The translations under genes and the position numbers were made by a program. Under the pieces are notes generated by a model. The model was not told where the DNA came from, did not search any database, and was given only the letters and a program-made list of their open reading frames with translations. Positions 1 through 8,835 of a stretch of 21,077 nt of DNA are shown here, piece by piece. The first letter of the stretch is position 1. Each line of letters starts with the position of its first letter. The DNA is from Apostichopus parvimensis. Its lineage: Eukaryota; Echinodermata; Holothuroidea; Aspidochirotida; Stichopodidae. The stretch spans positions 5,424-26,500 of the forward strand of contig KN892053.1 of the NCBI GenBank assembly GCA_000934455.1, read 5' to 3'.

Positions 1-445
1 TATATATATAGTTTCATTGTGCAGATCATAACGGTACCGTTGAGTTAATCACTAGTAGTATATATACAGTTTCATTGTGCGATTCATAAAGGCACCGTTG
101 AGTAGTATATATATAGTTTCATTGTGCAGATCAATCACTAGAAGTATATAAACAGTTTCATTGTGCGGATCATAACTGTACCGTTGAGATATTCACTAGT
201 AGTATCCTAGTTTCATTGTGCGGATCATAACGGTACCGTTGAGTTAAACACTAGTAGTATATATACAGTTTCATTGTGCGGATCATAACGGTACCGTTGA
301 GTTAATCACTAGTAGTATATACAGTTTCATTGTGCGGATCATAACGGTACCGTTGAGTTAATCACTAGTAGTATATATACAGTTTCATTGTGCGGATCAT
401 AACTGTACCGTTGAGTTTATCACTAGTAGTATATATACAGTTTCA
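1..445. repeat. 58-bp tandem repeat (minisatellite/satellite array)
   Basis: About seven and a half copies of a unit that begins GTTTCATTGTGCGGATCATA, passes through the palindrome CGGTACCG and ends ACTAGTAGTATATATACAG. Unit starts are near 11, 69, 116, 155, 210, 268, 324, 382 and 440. Intact spacing is 58 bp. Two units near 116 and 155 are shortened to 47 and 39 bp by internal deletions. The array runs off the left edge, so its true length is unknown. No protein frame persists across units. It could belong to a longer satellite block or sit inside a transposon. Confidence 0.93.
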
Positions 446-560
446 GTCCTAAGTAACTAGAGAAGATATCTTCTGAAACATTTTTTTTCCAAGTTGAATG
501 TCAAATTAATTATTCATGCACCTAAACTCATGTTTTTCTGAAGTACTTTTCTTCATTCAG

Positions 561-668
561 CAATACTGCACAAGTGGAGACCTTAATCAGTCAATGACCT
601 GCCTGGCGTGTTCGCATCCTTGTGAGCGCTTTCACACGTTCATCTTACTTTCATGCAGAGATCTGTAA
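561..668 (+). CDS. Cys-rich exon-like segment, unidentified
   Basis: A pyrimidine-rich acceptor (CTTTTCTTCATTCAG, ending at 560) is followed by a 35-codon open frame with six cysteines, including a C-x2-C-x3-C stretch (CLACSHPC). A GT at 622 (CTT|GTGAGC) could act as a donor, giving a 61-nt exon that ends in phase 1. Otherwise the frame stops at 666-668. The Cys spacing is loosely like extracellular Cys-rich modules, but this is too short to assign a family. No partner exon with compatible neighbours was identified. It may be chance. Confidence 0.2.
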   Translation, partial: QYCTSGDLNQSMTCLACSHPCERFHTFILLSCRDL

Positions 669-1139
669 ACAGATACAGATTACGCACGTTGGGACTGATA
701 AGACAGCGCCCTCTGTAGAAACTTTGGAGGGCAGTATATACAAATTAATCCAAACGACTCTATACAAACATTGCGTCTCCCCAGAAAATTTTCAATTGTC
801 ATAGATGACAGATGCAAAGAGGAATCTAGAATTTTTCGGAGAGCGAGGTATCGTGGAGACGACAACAGAGCACCAGAAAGGGCCGGACACTAAGAGAGGA
901 CAGTGCAAAAAAGGTTAGCAACTTACTCTTGACACGGAAGAGCGAGAATGCAATCGTAGTGAAAAGACAGGTCAGCGAGGAATGAAATAAATAAGAAAAA
1001 AAGTTACGATGATCCTTCCTTCTTAAAATCAATTTAGACTTGATTAATCAAGCTCAAAACCACAGGTTACATGGTACATTCCATATCGAACAGAATCACA
1101 AAGTTGGGTATGTACAACTTTACCAGCAAAAGGTTTCTT
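669..1139. other. No gene seen
   Basis: Mixed-composition sequence with only short overlapping frames on both strands (60 to 68 codons) that lack splice context or recognisable motifs. I see nothing assignable here. Confidence 0.6.
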
Positions 1140-1620
1140 TTCCATACTAACAGACTTCCCAGGGGCTCTTCAACAAAAACAAGGTTTTTATTGAAAGGTT
1201 GTAAATGAAGAAATAAAGGTGTTTAATGGCATCAAACATAAAAATAAAGGTTTTTAAAGGCATCAAACATAAAAATGAAGGTTTTTAAAGGTCCAAAATG
1301 AAGTTAATTTGTAACATACTCACCATCTATGCCCATCTTACATCATCTGTGGCCTTTATTTAAAAATACCTGACGTACATTAACTGTTGTTTGTGAGTCG
1401 GTTATGTATCACTGCATGAATCATACCTGGCTGTCCACAAAAAAAACTTAATGGCAAATGGTTAGCATGACTGAATACAATATTTCTACTCTAAACTAAA
1501 TCTTTAAAAAAAAATACCTTTTTTATAACTTAAAATCAAAATAAAGGTTTTAAAGAGTGTTTTTAAAAAGTAAAGAGCTGTTTTTGAAATAAAGGTTTGT
1601 TTTAAAAGGTTTTACTAGTT
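1140..1620. repeat. AT-rich degenerate repeat based on AAATAAAGGTTTTTAAA
   Basis: The motif AATAAAGGTTTTTAAAGG and close variants recur through this stretch. The clearest pair is a 31-bp direct repeat (GGCATCAAACATAAAAAT...) at about 1228-1258 and 1259-1289. A second cluster of AAAGGTTTTAAA-like variants lies at 1500-1620. No coding frame is present. It looks like a decayed simple-sequence expansion. Confidence 0.6.
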
Positions 1621-2205
1621 TCATTGGGGAGGTCTGCGCTAGTGATAAGTTTCTAAGAATCCATTTGGCAAGGTACAGTATTTACACAGGGAGTGAGCAC
1701 CGCAATACAGTACGGACTCTCGAAAATGTCATGTATGTAAAAAACTTGGCAGAGGCCTAGCAATTAGCTAGGAAGACTTGGCTCAAATATTAACAAACAA
1801 ACATAAGAAAAGGGGGGGGGGGGAGTGGAAAAAAAAAGTCAAATGGAGGTAAAATTAATAAAATTTCACACTTCGACGATCCTAACACGGGTAATTAAAG
1901 ACAGCTCAGATCCACGCCACCGATTAATTTAGTGATGTTTTTACTGATGAAATTATAAGATCGAACTCATTCTATAATGAACTTTTTGTCACCTTTCGAG
2001 AGATGAACTTTTCCCTGGCTTTGGGGGATTGACTGCCGACCTGCTACAGTAGTCTATGCATCCTCTGGTTGTTTATCAAATTTTTATCAAATTTCTTCAC
2101 AAAGCTTTTTCTTTTGACGGGAGGGCGGTATACTTTATATTAATGGTGAGATATATATATTTGAGTGAGCAACACTCTACATTCAAGTTAAAAATAATTT
2201 TTTTT
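1621..2205. other. No gene seen; 12-G run
   Basis: Unremarkable AT-rich sequence with a run of 12 G at 1812-1823 followed by an A-rich stretch. No splice-flanked frame or repeat family is recognisable. Confidence 0.55.
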
Positions 2206-2217
2206 TTTTTTATCCAG

Positions 2218-2339
2218 GTGATGAGACTGTCCCTGCATGGCTCAATTTATATGGACTAGTAGTTTATGGGAAACGGATGGGATGGAAGTTTGGTGTGGAT
2301 ATTGGGTCATTTCAAAAGATACAAACGAAAAATTCATAG
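2218..2339 (+). CDS. Exon-like segment, unidentified (39 codons to stop)
   Basis: A long T tract and TATCCAG form a strong 3' splice acceptor ending at 2217. After two bases that would complete a split codon (phase 1), the frame reads DETVPAWLNLYGLVVYGKRM and continues GWKFGVDIGSFQ to a TAG at 2337. The residue mix (W, G, Y spaced through a hydrophobic segment, balanced charges) looks more protein-like than the neighbouring frames. I recognise no family. It could be a last coding exon, or an exon whose donor lies before the stop. No good donor was seen. Confidence 0.33.
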
Positions 2340-2559
2340 AAAACCATAACAGACTGCATCAAGATTCAATTATCTCCTTCAAATCAAGCTCCCTTGATCC
2401 TCCCTCCCTCCTCCCCCCTCCCCCCCCCTGCATACCACTTCCCTTACCATTACTAGTCCCACCACCTGGCCACACCCAATACCCAGTGAATATTGCAAAT
2501 CAACTATGAATCATGAGTGAAAAATAAAATTACTTCAAGTAGACAAGAAGAGTCCATAG
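2340..2559. other. C/T-rich tract and flanks
   Basis: A polypyrimidine tract (2399-2429, mostly C) produces a proline/leucine-rich frame that is a composition artefact. Nothing else is recognisable. Confidence 0.6.
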
Positions 2560-2589
2560 AAACACCCAAACTCCCTGGTTTGGGTGTTT
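2560..2589. repeat. Perfect 12-bp inverted repeat, 6-nt loop
   Basis: AAACACCCAAAC (2560-2571) and GTTTGGGTGTTT (2578-2589) are exact reverse complements around the loop TCCCTG. Pairing stops at both outer ends (G2559 against A2590). There is no T run after it in the pattern of a bacterial terminator, and the setting is eukaryotic. It may be a transposon end, a cruciform-prone site or a remnant of an inverted duplication. Confidence 0.85.
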
Positions 2590-2763
2590 ACAAACTATGT
2601 ATCTTCGATCTTGCTAACAGAATAGGCTCGCTTACTTTTCGAATGTTAGATTGGGACGGAAGAGGTGATGGGCCTTGACCTGGTGACCTGGTAGATGATA
2701 GCTTAAGGACGCAATAATTATTTCTTTTCACCAACTCATACCTACTACCATCTGCAATTGACT

Positions 2764-3165
2764 AATATCGACTCTTACCGATGTCCGATAATTAAGATCC
2801 GATGCCGATATTTGAGGAGGAAAAACAAAATGTTCAAAAATTACTTGATCACGACCATACTAGCAATACAACGATAGTACAAAGTCTTCTTGTATTTATC
2901 AGCTAAGTGAACCAGGTGTCAAACAATTGCCGTGACATTCACCGAACGCAGTGAGCAAAATTTTCTGACGGAAATGAAAAACCCATGATCTCACTGACAC
3001 TATAGTGCTGTGTACCTTGTAGTATGTATACATCATGTAGGAAAATTTAGTTACAAAGTTAATACACACTTGTTGGTTCATCCTGGTCGATGCAAATTTT
3101 ACAGATACCGATATTAGGCCGGTATTGCCAATATCCTCCAATAGTGATAATGCATGCCAATAGAA
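2764..3165. mobile_element. Transposon-like remnant with CCGATAT motifs
   Basis: Two clusters of degenerate CCGATA/ATCGG motifs bracket about 300 bp. The left one (2764-2814) has CCGATGTCCGATAATT and GCCGATATTTG. The right one (3100-3140) has ATACCGATATT, with an inverted repeat ATACCG/CGGTAT at 3105-3125. The 11-mer GCCGATATTTG recurs at 19250-19260. Such motifs are typical of subterminal regions of non-autonomous DNA transposons, often hAT. Clear terminal inverted repeats and target duplications were not found. A 104-codon minus-strand frame inside has no recognisable motif. Confidence 0.35.
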
Positions 3166-3313
3166 ATATATCGTAAGTACTACTAAGGGACCATCGCCAA
3201 GTCTCCCCGTCATTCGAACGTCACCTTGCGCACCATCTTTTGTTTCTATTCAACCAAATCAGTGAAACACGACCACAGCGGGATCATCTGGGCTGTTGTG
3301 ACCAATATACATG

Positions 3314-3752
3314 GTGGGTGGAGCCAGGACCATCCCTGTGTGATTTTATGAGACACAGCAGTTGATTAAAAAACAACTTGAATGCAAAGTGGGCGGAGCC
3401 AGGACCATCCCTGTGTGATTTTACGAGACACAGCAGTCAAATAAAAATCATTTGAATGCAAAGTGGGCGGAGCCAAGACCATCCCTGTGTGATTTTACGA
3501 GACACAGCAGTCAATTGAAAACAACTTGAATGCAAAGTGGGCGGAGCTTGGACCTTGCCTGTGTAAGTTTACGAGACACAGCAGTCAATTATAAAACACT
3601 TGAATGCAATGTGGGCGGAGCCAGGACCATCCCTGTGTGATTTTACGAGACACAGCTGTCAATTAAAATACAATTGAATGCAATGTGGGTGGAGCTTGGA
3701 CCTTGTCTGTGTGATTTTACGAGACACAGCAGTCAATTAAACAACACTTGAT
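3314..3752. repeat. 74-bp tandem repeat, six copies, each with hairpin and GC-box-like core
   Basis: Unit starts (GTGGGCGGAGC or GTGGGTGGAGC) lie at 3314, 3389, 3463, 3537, 3611 and 3685, with spacing 75, 74, 74, 74 and 74. Every unit carries CTGTGT, an 11-nt spacer and ACACAG, which can form a 6-bp stem. The arms are kept in all six copies even where the flanking sequence differs. Four of the six units match the Sp1 GC-box consensus as TGGGCGGAGC; the first and last have GGGTGG. Units come in two subtypes, AGCCAGGACCATC and AGCTTGGACCTTG. No coding frame crosses the array. Confidence 0.93.
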
Positions 3753-4215
3753 GGAGGATAGGGGGTGTTGTGTAATTGCTAACCTACGAAATATCCTTCA
3801 AATTTAGTTTTCCACCAAATCCGTTATTCAATCAAGTTTTGGCATTTCGGACGGAAATTTTGGCATGGAAATCTACCCTCAGTGATGAAACTGTACCAAA
3901 GTGTTTCAAAGGTTCCTACCATACCAATGGTCCTGGTTCCATGTTTGCAGTAAAATGTATGTGAGATATGGGAATGATGTATTTCGGGAATCAGATAAGT
4001 TCGTTTTTGCCTTCTGTTATTATTCTGTTATTAGTGCTGGAATGATAGTAATAGCCCCTCCCCCAGCCCCCCCCCCCACAGTATACTGTTACCCAGGAGC
4101 CATGTGGCAGTTCCCTGTTATTACAGCATTGGTTTAAATTTCAAGATATTTTAGACAGCTCACCCACAGGAAATATCAAATCAAACATCCCCCTTCTCTC
4201 CCCCTCCCCCACCGC
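3753..4215. other. Short frames and C-rich tracts, no clear gene
   Basis: Contains C-rich tracts at about 4048-4078 and 4188-4216. The + frame covering 3776-3964 includes SDETVPKCFKGSYHTNGPGS after a weak CAG (3873-3875). The opening DETVP matches the exon-like segment at 2220, but the similarity stops after 17 bases. There is no donor or domain support, so I do not call it coding. Confidence 0.45.
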
Positions 4216-5118
4216 TCCACATGCAAATACTATACTCACATTTAGGGCAAATGAAAACCAGTTTACAATACATATTTTCATGGTTTTGCTAACCATTTTA
4301 ATGTTTTACAACACCCTACCCACCCTCCTCCTTTTCACCTAATCTTTTTGGTTGGATAAGGTGTTTTAATTTTCACCCTGATATATGTTATATTCAAACA
4401 AAAGAATTAGATACCCCTAAGTTAACCATATAGTAATATTCTTTGTCCCAAAAATTAAAACGTAACAGTCATAGTTTTTCATTTTCAAAATTTTTTCAGG
4501 TTTACTCCTTTCATTTACTGAAGTTCTCTGATTATTTTTGTTGCAATTTCAACACCGTAATCTTTAGCTTCAATTCAAAGATGAGTGACCGCTATAACAG
4601 TACTATTTAGCTTCTCATAATCCACCGAATGCCAAATAAGATATGCATGCTGCTAACACAATATTTTGGCAATAATCTCATTCCCAAAAAATAAGACAAA
4701 AAAGACATTTTCCACTCAGAAATTTGATACAATGACGATTCTTTGTACTGGCTTTCTCCTTCCATTACCCCCAAAATTCCATTTTTTTTTCTCTTGTGTT
4801 TACTACGTTTGTTAGAGGTAATTGACAGTTCAAATTGAAAATTTCCTTTTCCCAAAGTCATTCAAGTTCATTGCCACTCACATACAAGTCTTTGTCATTG
4901 ACATTGGAGGAAATATGATACCGTTGATTACACAAGGTTTGAACTCAGCTCAGCAGAGTCTCTTTGCTTAGGCTATGCAAACTAGCCTGCCTGGATGGAC
5001 TGTTTGCTGCTTTGGCTAGATGACTCACTTCCTGGTTACAACAACAGATGAAGTATATATTTCTAGGAAGAAAGTAATTGCCAGAGTAAACTGAAGCCAT
5101 CAATTCACTTGTCTACGC
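4216..5118. other. No gene seen
   Basis: AT-rich, mostly unique-looking sequence. An 84-codon minus-strand frame (4607-4861) is basic and low in complexity, with no splice or domain support. Confidence 0.55.
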
Positions 5119-5345
5119 TTTTTTTTTTCTCCTTTCCTTTTCTTTTTTAATATTTTGGTAGTATCAATTTGTTCTCCTACATGATTAAGATGCGGGGAAA
5201 TGGAGATGCATTTAGTGATGAGTCTATCACAAATTGAGGAACTGTGTGATTAGAGAAAAGTATTACATGTAAAGCTGTCAGATCTGGAAACCCATTTATC
5301 AGCCTGGAGAGGCAAGACAAGTTTTTTTTATTTTTTTTTTCATAA
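5119..5345. other. Pyrimidine tracts with short intervening sequence
   Basis: A T/C tract at 5119-5150 precedes TTGGTAG and a short + frame (INLFSYMIKMRGNGDAFSDE) that stops within 25 codons. A second T run lies at about 5322-5340. The tract is acceptor-like, but the frame is too short to support an exon. Confidence 0.35.
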
Positions 5346-5383
5346 TCATATGCTCCCATCAGGGCTTGCAAATGGTAACAAAG

Positions 5384-5577
5384 GAAGAGGGCGGTGAATT
5401 TAAAAAGGGTCGGGGAAGGGGGGGGGTGGAATGCATGTACAAGAATGTGACCAGTTTATAGACTAGGGTAGGACGTGGTGATTTTTCTTCCTTTTCTCTC
5501 TCCATACTGAGGTATTATGGGGGAAGGCTGGGGGAAGGATGGGGGAAGGGAAGGGAGGGGAGGGCAGAGGAGGGGAG
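5384..5577. repeat. Polypurine / G-rich tracts
   Basis: G-rich runs at 5396-5430 are followed by a nearly pure purine tract at 5518-5577, built of repeated GGGGGAAGG and GGGGA blocks with only a few pyrimidines. There are more than four G3+ runs within about 50 bases on the + strand, which fits G-quadruplex or triplex potential. Formation in the cell is inference. Confidence 0.75.
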
Positions 5578-6250
5578 ACATTTTGCTTCAGCTCAATAAA
5601 ACTTGCATGTCGTTGGGCTAGCTAATTTGAGTAAACATAAAACCTATGACTAGAATGTGAAAAATATCAAACCAAGGTTCAACAATATTGATCAAAATCA
5701 ACTGAACAGTTGTTTGATAATTTCTGCTGGCATGGCTGACGGAGTCTGGAAACTTTGCCAAAAGAAATAACATATATTATGGACAATTTATTCTTTGGTC
5801 TCTTGCTGTTTCAGACATCCATACGCACCACGACTTGATACAATGTTGATCTTAGTATGTTCATGAAGAATTCATTGTTTTGCATCTCTAATGACCTAAA
5901 GCAGATTTTGTGTTCCATGAAAACAACAAATATTTATATTTACAGTACTATAAAGATCTGTCTCCCTATTTCTTTTTTTAAAATGTAAACTTCACAATGT
6001 GGCATCACAAACACACTAACACACACTGATACATATGCACATACAAACACACATGAACACAAATACATAAACTACTTGAATTCTAAAAGAAGGGGGGAGG
6101 ACCAAAAATGTAACGATATGTAAGAAGGCGGCCGATCATTCCTTGTTTGGTCAGTCGTCATTTTCTGACAACAACAAAAATACTTGGGCAAATACAAAGA
6201 AACAGTTGACTGCGATATAATCATTTAGCCTATAATTTCATTCGTTCCAG
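5578..6250. other. No assured gene; CA-rich segment at the right
   Basis: Holds a good acceptor (CTCTTGCTGTTTCAG ending 5814) followed by only 40 nt before GTATGT at 5855. If real this is a 13-codon microexon, and I leave it uncalled. An imperfect CA/ACACA-rich stretch lies at about 6006-6065. The 3' end (TTCATTCGTTCCAG, to 6250) is the acceptor of the next exon-like segment. Confidence 0.4.
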
Positions 6251-6483
6251 GCCTTGTTTACTGGTACGCAGCAGGGGAATTAATTTCTTTTGATGAAATC
6301 TCTCCAAAGGAGACACAAGACCTTTTAGTGATGAAAACTTGGACAACTGCCAGAAAGTTCCCCCAGTCCGAGCTTGGCATTCCGCCAAAGGCTCGTGTCG
6401 GTGACACGACTAATACCATGTTTGGAAAAACAATTGGGCTGGGTGTGTGTGTATCTGAATCATACAAGTTATGCACATCATAA
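6251..6483 (+). CDS. Exon-like segment, unidentified (76 codons to stop)
   Basis: The acceptor TTTCATTCGTTCCAG ends at 6250. Two bases (GC) would complete a split codon (phase 1). From 6253 the frame reads LVYWYAAGELISFDEISPK, later WTTARKFPQSELGIPPKARV and GDTTNTMFGKTIGLG, and stops with TAA at 6481. Composition is well balanced with a low-complexity-free sequence, unlike the frames around it. A GT at 6443 (CTGG|GTGTGT) could end the exon in phase 1 after IGL. Otherwise it is a terminal coding exon. The opposite strand is also open here, which weakens the case. I recognise no family. Confidence 0.4.
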
Positions 6484-6778
6484 ACCACTTTCTCTCCTTT
6501 CTATTTTTAATAGAAACTTTACGAGAAGCCTTGTATGATAATTTTGAATGTATCTTTTGTTACATTAATTGCCTCTTCTCGATTGTTTCACTTTCCAGAA
6601 CTCGAAAGAATTCACGGGGAGAGAAGAATTAAAAAAAAAAAAACGTCGATATCCCTGAACCGGTGGAATTAAAGACTGGCTCTTTTGTTGTCAGATAGAG
6701 GAGAGAGAGACTTATAATTCACAAAACGCTCTCGTGCATACGTGTCGACTCCATTTCATAAATGGGTCAATTTGGTTG
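6484..6778. other. Intergenic or intronic; no gene seen
   Basis: AT-rich sequence with an A run near 6631 and a GA-rich patch near 6700. Nothing assignable. Confidence 0.5.
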
Positions 6779-6779
6779 G

Positions 6780-6793
6780 GTTACCGTGGTAAC
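6780..6793. promoter_or_regulatory. RFX-type X-box motif
   Basis: GTTACCGTGGTAAC is a perfect 14-bp match to the X-box pattern bound by RFX factors (GTNRCC, 2-nt spacer, RGYAAC). It is also part of the perfect inverted repeat GGTTACC/GGTAACC at 6779-6794. In animals such sites often lie shortly upstream of ciliary genes. Here it is about 240 bp before the exon-like segment at 7030. Function is inference; a single site can occur by chance. Confidence 0.4.
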
Positions 6794-7029
6794 CTGGAGA
6801 AAATTAGAGTCATCTTATGCAATCTATCTCCGAGGGAAGAGAATCGTCAGTGTTCTAGTTTGTTCGGGAGACGGTCCAAAACAAGAAACAAGCCCTTGTT
6901 CCATTCGATTAATAAACAACGACAAATTCAAGGAGAGACAAAGGAAATCGGTAAAAAGATCAATTGGGAATGCAAATCTTTTTTTTTCTTTTTTTTCCTT
7001 TTCTTTTTGGCATTGACAATTATTTACAG

Positions 7030-7109
7030 GCATCCTGTTGTGTGTGCCAATTATAAAAAGGTTTATTTTCCAGATAAAACTGCAGGCTGCAAAAAGTTGG
7101 CTGATAGAG
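7030..7109 (+). CDS. Exon-like segment with strong acceptor and donor, unidentified
   Basis: A T/C tract (6978-7009), then TATTTACAG (ends 7029), gives a textbook acceptor, and GAG|GTAAGC at 7110 gives a near-consensus donor. The 80-nt segment is open in the frame HPVVCANYKKVYFPDKTAGC KKLADR, starting after one base and leaving one base over (phase 2 in, phase 1 out). The two cysteines 15 residues apart with aromatic residues between them are weakly like the opening of an extracellular Cys-rich repeat. That resemblance is not enough to name a family. The frame also reads through the donor to 7276, so unspliced retention is possible. Confidence 0.4.
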
Positions 7110-7267
7110 GTAAGCAGTTTTTGCATAAATCTGCTCATTTCTCTATTAATTTCTTGTCACCTAAAATAGAGCAGTTTACGACGAAGGAGTACTTTACATG
7201 TGAGAATGAATGTTCCTTCAAAAGTCTCGATGCATCAGATTTTATTCTTGCCCAAAATGGTGCACAG

Positions 7268-7416
7268 AGGTTGTAGAAGAATTGCTCCGGCAATTTAATC
7301 ACAACGGTAACAAAAAGCGAGAAGAAAGACAGAAAGATATTCGTCATTTTACAGACACGCTGGACATTCATGATGGGCTTGAACGTAGACATTATGCAAA
7401 CCACATTATGTTTTAA
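7268..7416 (+). CDS. Possible terminal coding exon following 7030-7109
   Basis: The acceptor TTTTATTCTTGCCC...GTGCACAG ends at 7267. The segment begins with two bases that complete the codon left open at 7109, so the phases fit across a 158-nt intron. The frame then reads VVEELLRQFNHNGNKKREER, QKDIRHFTDTLDIHDGLERR and HYANHIMF to a TAA at 7414. It is strongly charged and helix-prone. The open frame itself extends back to 7210 with a CPKWC motif, so the acceptor could lie further upstream. AATAAA occurs at 7877. No family is recognised. Confidence 0.33.
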
Positions 7417-8087
7417 GTTACTCTTTAATAACTGATTTCTCTTTCACAATGACTTTGAAGCCATGAGATTCTTTTAATCGTCGTCGTCGGTTAAACACAA
7501 AATGAAGATGAGCTGGCAACTTTCCAAAAGAAAGAAACAGAAAAAGAAAGCAAAGAGGGTAACTCTTTGAACTCAAGGTTATTATGCAACATGCAACATT
7601 GGTACCTCAGACACCCCTCCCACCCCCCACCCCAAATGGACCTGTAACTAAAAGAAAGCAGCTGACATTTTTGGGTGCAAACTTCCTATAAAAAAAAAAG
7701 GTTATATCTCTTTGAAGGAAACACAGGTGTTTGACATCATCTGTATATTAAGTCTTGCTTCCATAAAAACAGAAATGGTCAACATTTGGGAAAGATGACC
7801 GGTTGTGTGTTTCCTTTACTGTATGTATATTGGATCTTCTTGGAAAGGGCACTTAGGTCTCATATTATATATAAGTAATAAAGAACGGTACAAACCAAAC
7901 TTAATATAAAGTAACTGAAAGTTAAACATCATCACCACTTTTAGATATTTGCAGTTATGAAATATTCCAGAGCTTTGAACTTAGTTTTTAAACAAAGATA
8001 GAAAACATTCATACTTTACATAGAAATAAAGCCTGGAGGGACATCACATATGACTAATAGGTTCGCCCCCAATACTATAACTTTGAT
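7417..8087. other. No gene seen; possible 3' flank
   Basis: AT-rich sequence with a C-rich patch near 7616-7634 and AATAAA at 7877-7882 that could serve as a polyadenylation signal for the segments upstream. Nothing coding is recognisable. Confidence 0.4.
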
Positions 8088-8325
8088 ATGTGTCTTAATT
8101 TTGATCAAAATTGATTTTGTGTCTTCATTTTGATTAAAACTGATTTGAAACTTAAGTTTGATTAAAACTGATTTGTGTCTGAATTTTGATTAAAACTGAT
8201 TTGTATCTTAATTTTGATTAAAATTGATTTATGTCTTAAATTTTGATTCAAACTGATTTGTGTCTTAATTTTGATTGGAACTGATATGTGTCTTAACTTT
8301 TGATTAAAACTAAATTGTGTCACTT
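8088..8325. repeat. 28-bp minisatellite
   Basis: About eight and a half units of TGTGTCTTAATTTTGATTAA followed by AACTGATT. Units start near 8091, 8120, 8148, 8176, 8204, 8232, 8261, 8289 and 8318, with spacing 28 or 29. The units differ by scattered substitutions, so the array is not freshly expanded. It is very AT-rich with phased T and A runs. No frame is maintained. Confidence 0.93.
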
Positions 8326-8743
8326 ATGTGTTAAAGGAGCAAAAGCGACTGTTCATTAAGCTACTCTCTTCAGGGATAAAAACATTGAAAAATCAAAGTG
8401 ACGAAAAGTTTTTATCCAACCAAAAGACAACTTTGAGAAATTTTAAACCAACTGCATGATTGCACAAACCCATCAATGCCACGGAGCTCAACCATATTGT
8501 TAGAACTTGTTATTAGGTTGTTGACATTATGTCACAAAATATTTCTCACAAATTTTTGACCAAAACAACCTGAAAATTTTCAAAACGAACATATTTCCTG
8601 GTTATAGCCAGGGGACTACAAATAGATCCATATCTCATGTATTTTACTACAAATTTATCACAAAACTAGTTCAACCAGCATTCTTTCACTAATGTTGGTA
8701 AATTGTCAATGCTATGACCATATTAAAATCAATGAATGACTTT
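8326..8743. other. No gene seen
   Basis: AT-rich sequence without recognisable repeats, splice-flanked frames or motifs. Confidence 0.55.
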
Positions 8744-8835
8744 AAGTTGAATGACATGTCAAATATAAGTAACATATTGAAAGAGATAAAGTAATAATGA
8801 ATGTGTTACAAGTTGAATGACATGTCAAATATAAG
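8744..8835. repeat. 26-bp direct repeat, 66 bp apart
   Basis: AAGTTGAATGACATGTCAAA plus TATAAG occurs identically at 8744-8769 and 8810-8835. Each copy contains the palindrome GACATGTC. The sequence between them differs. It looks like two decayed units of a 66-bp tandem repeat. Confidence 0.85.

Noticed and set aside
2899..3213. 104-codon minus-strand frame
   Set aside because: It lies in the transposon-like remnant, has no motif or splice context and is not better than chance.
4607..4861. 84-codon minus-strand frame
   Set aside because: Basic, low-complexity composition from T-rich DNA with no supporting signals.
5815..5854. 40-nt microexon between TTTCAG and GTATGT
   Set aside because: The acceptor is good, but 13 codons with a moderate donor cannot be supported without transcripts.
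6734..7276. 180-codon + frame as one unspliced gene
   Set aside because: Its centre is a phenylalanine run from a T tract that reads far better as a splice acceptor. The first 80 codons show no protein-like pattern, and a second overlapping frame is equally open.
8088..8325. CRISPR-like array (regular 28-bp spacing)
   Set aside because: The units are contiguous without distinct spacers, and the setting is eukaryotic.
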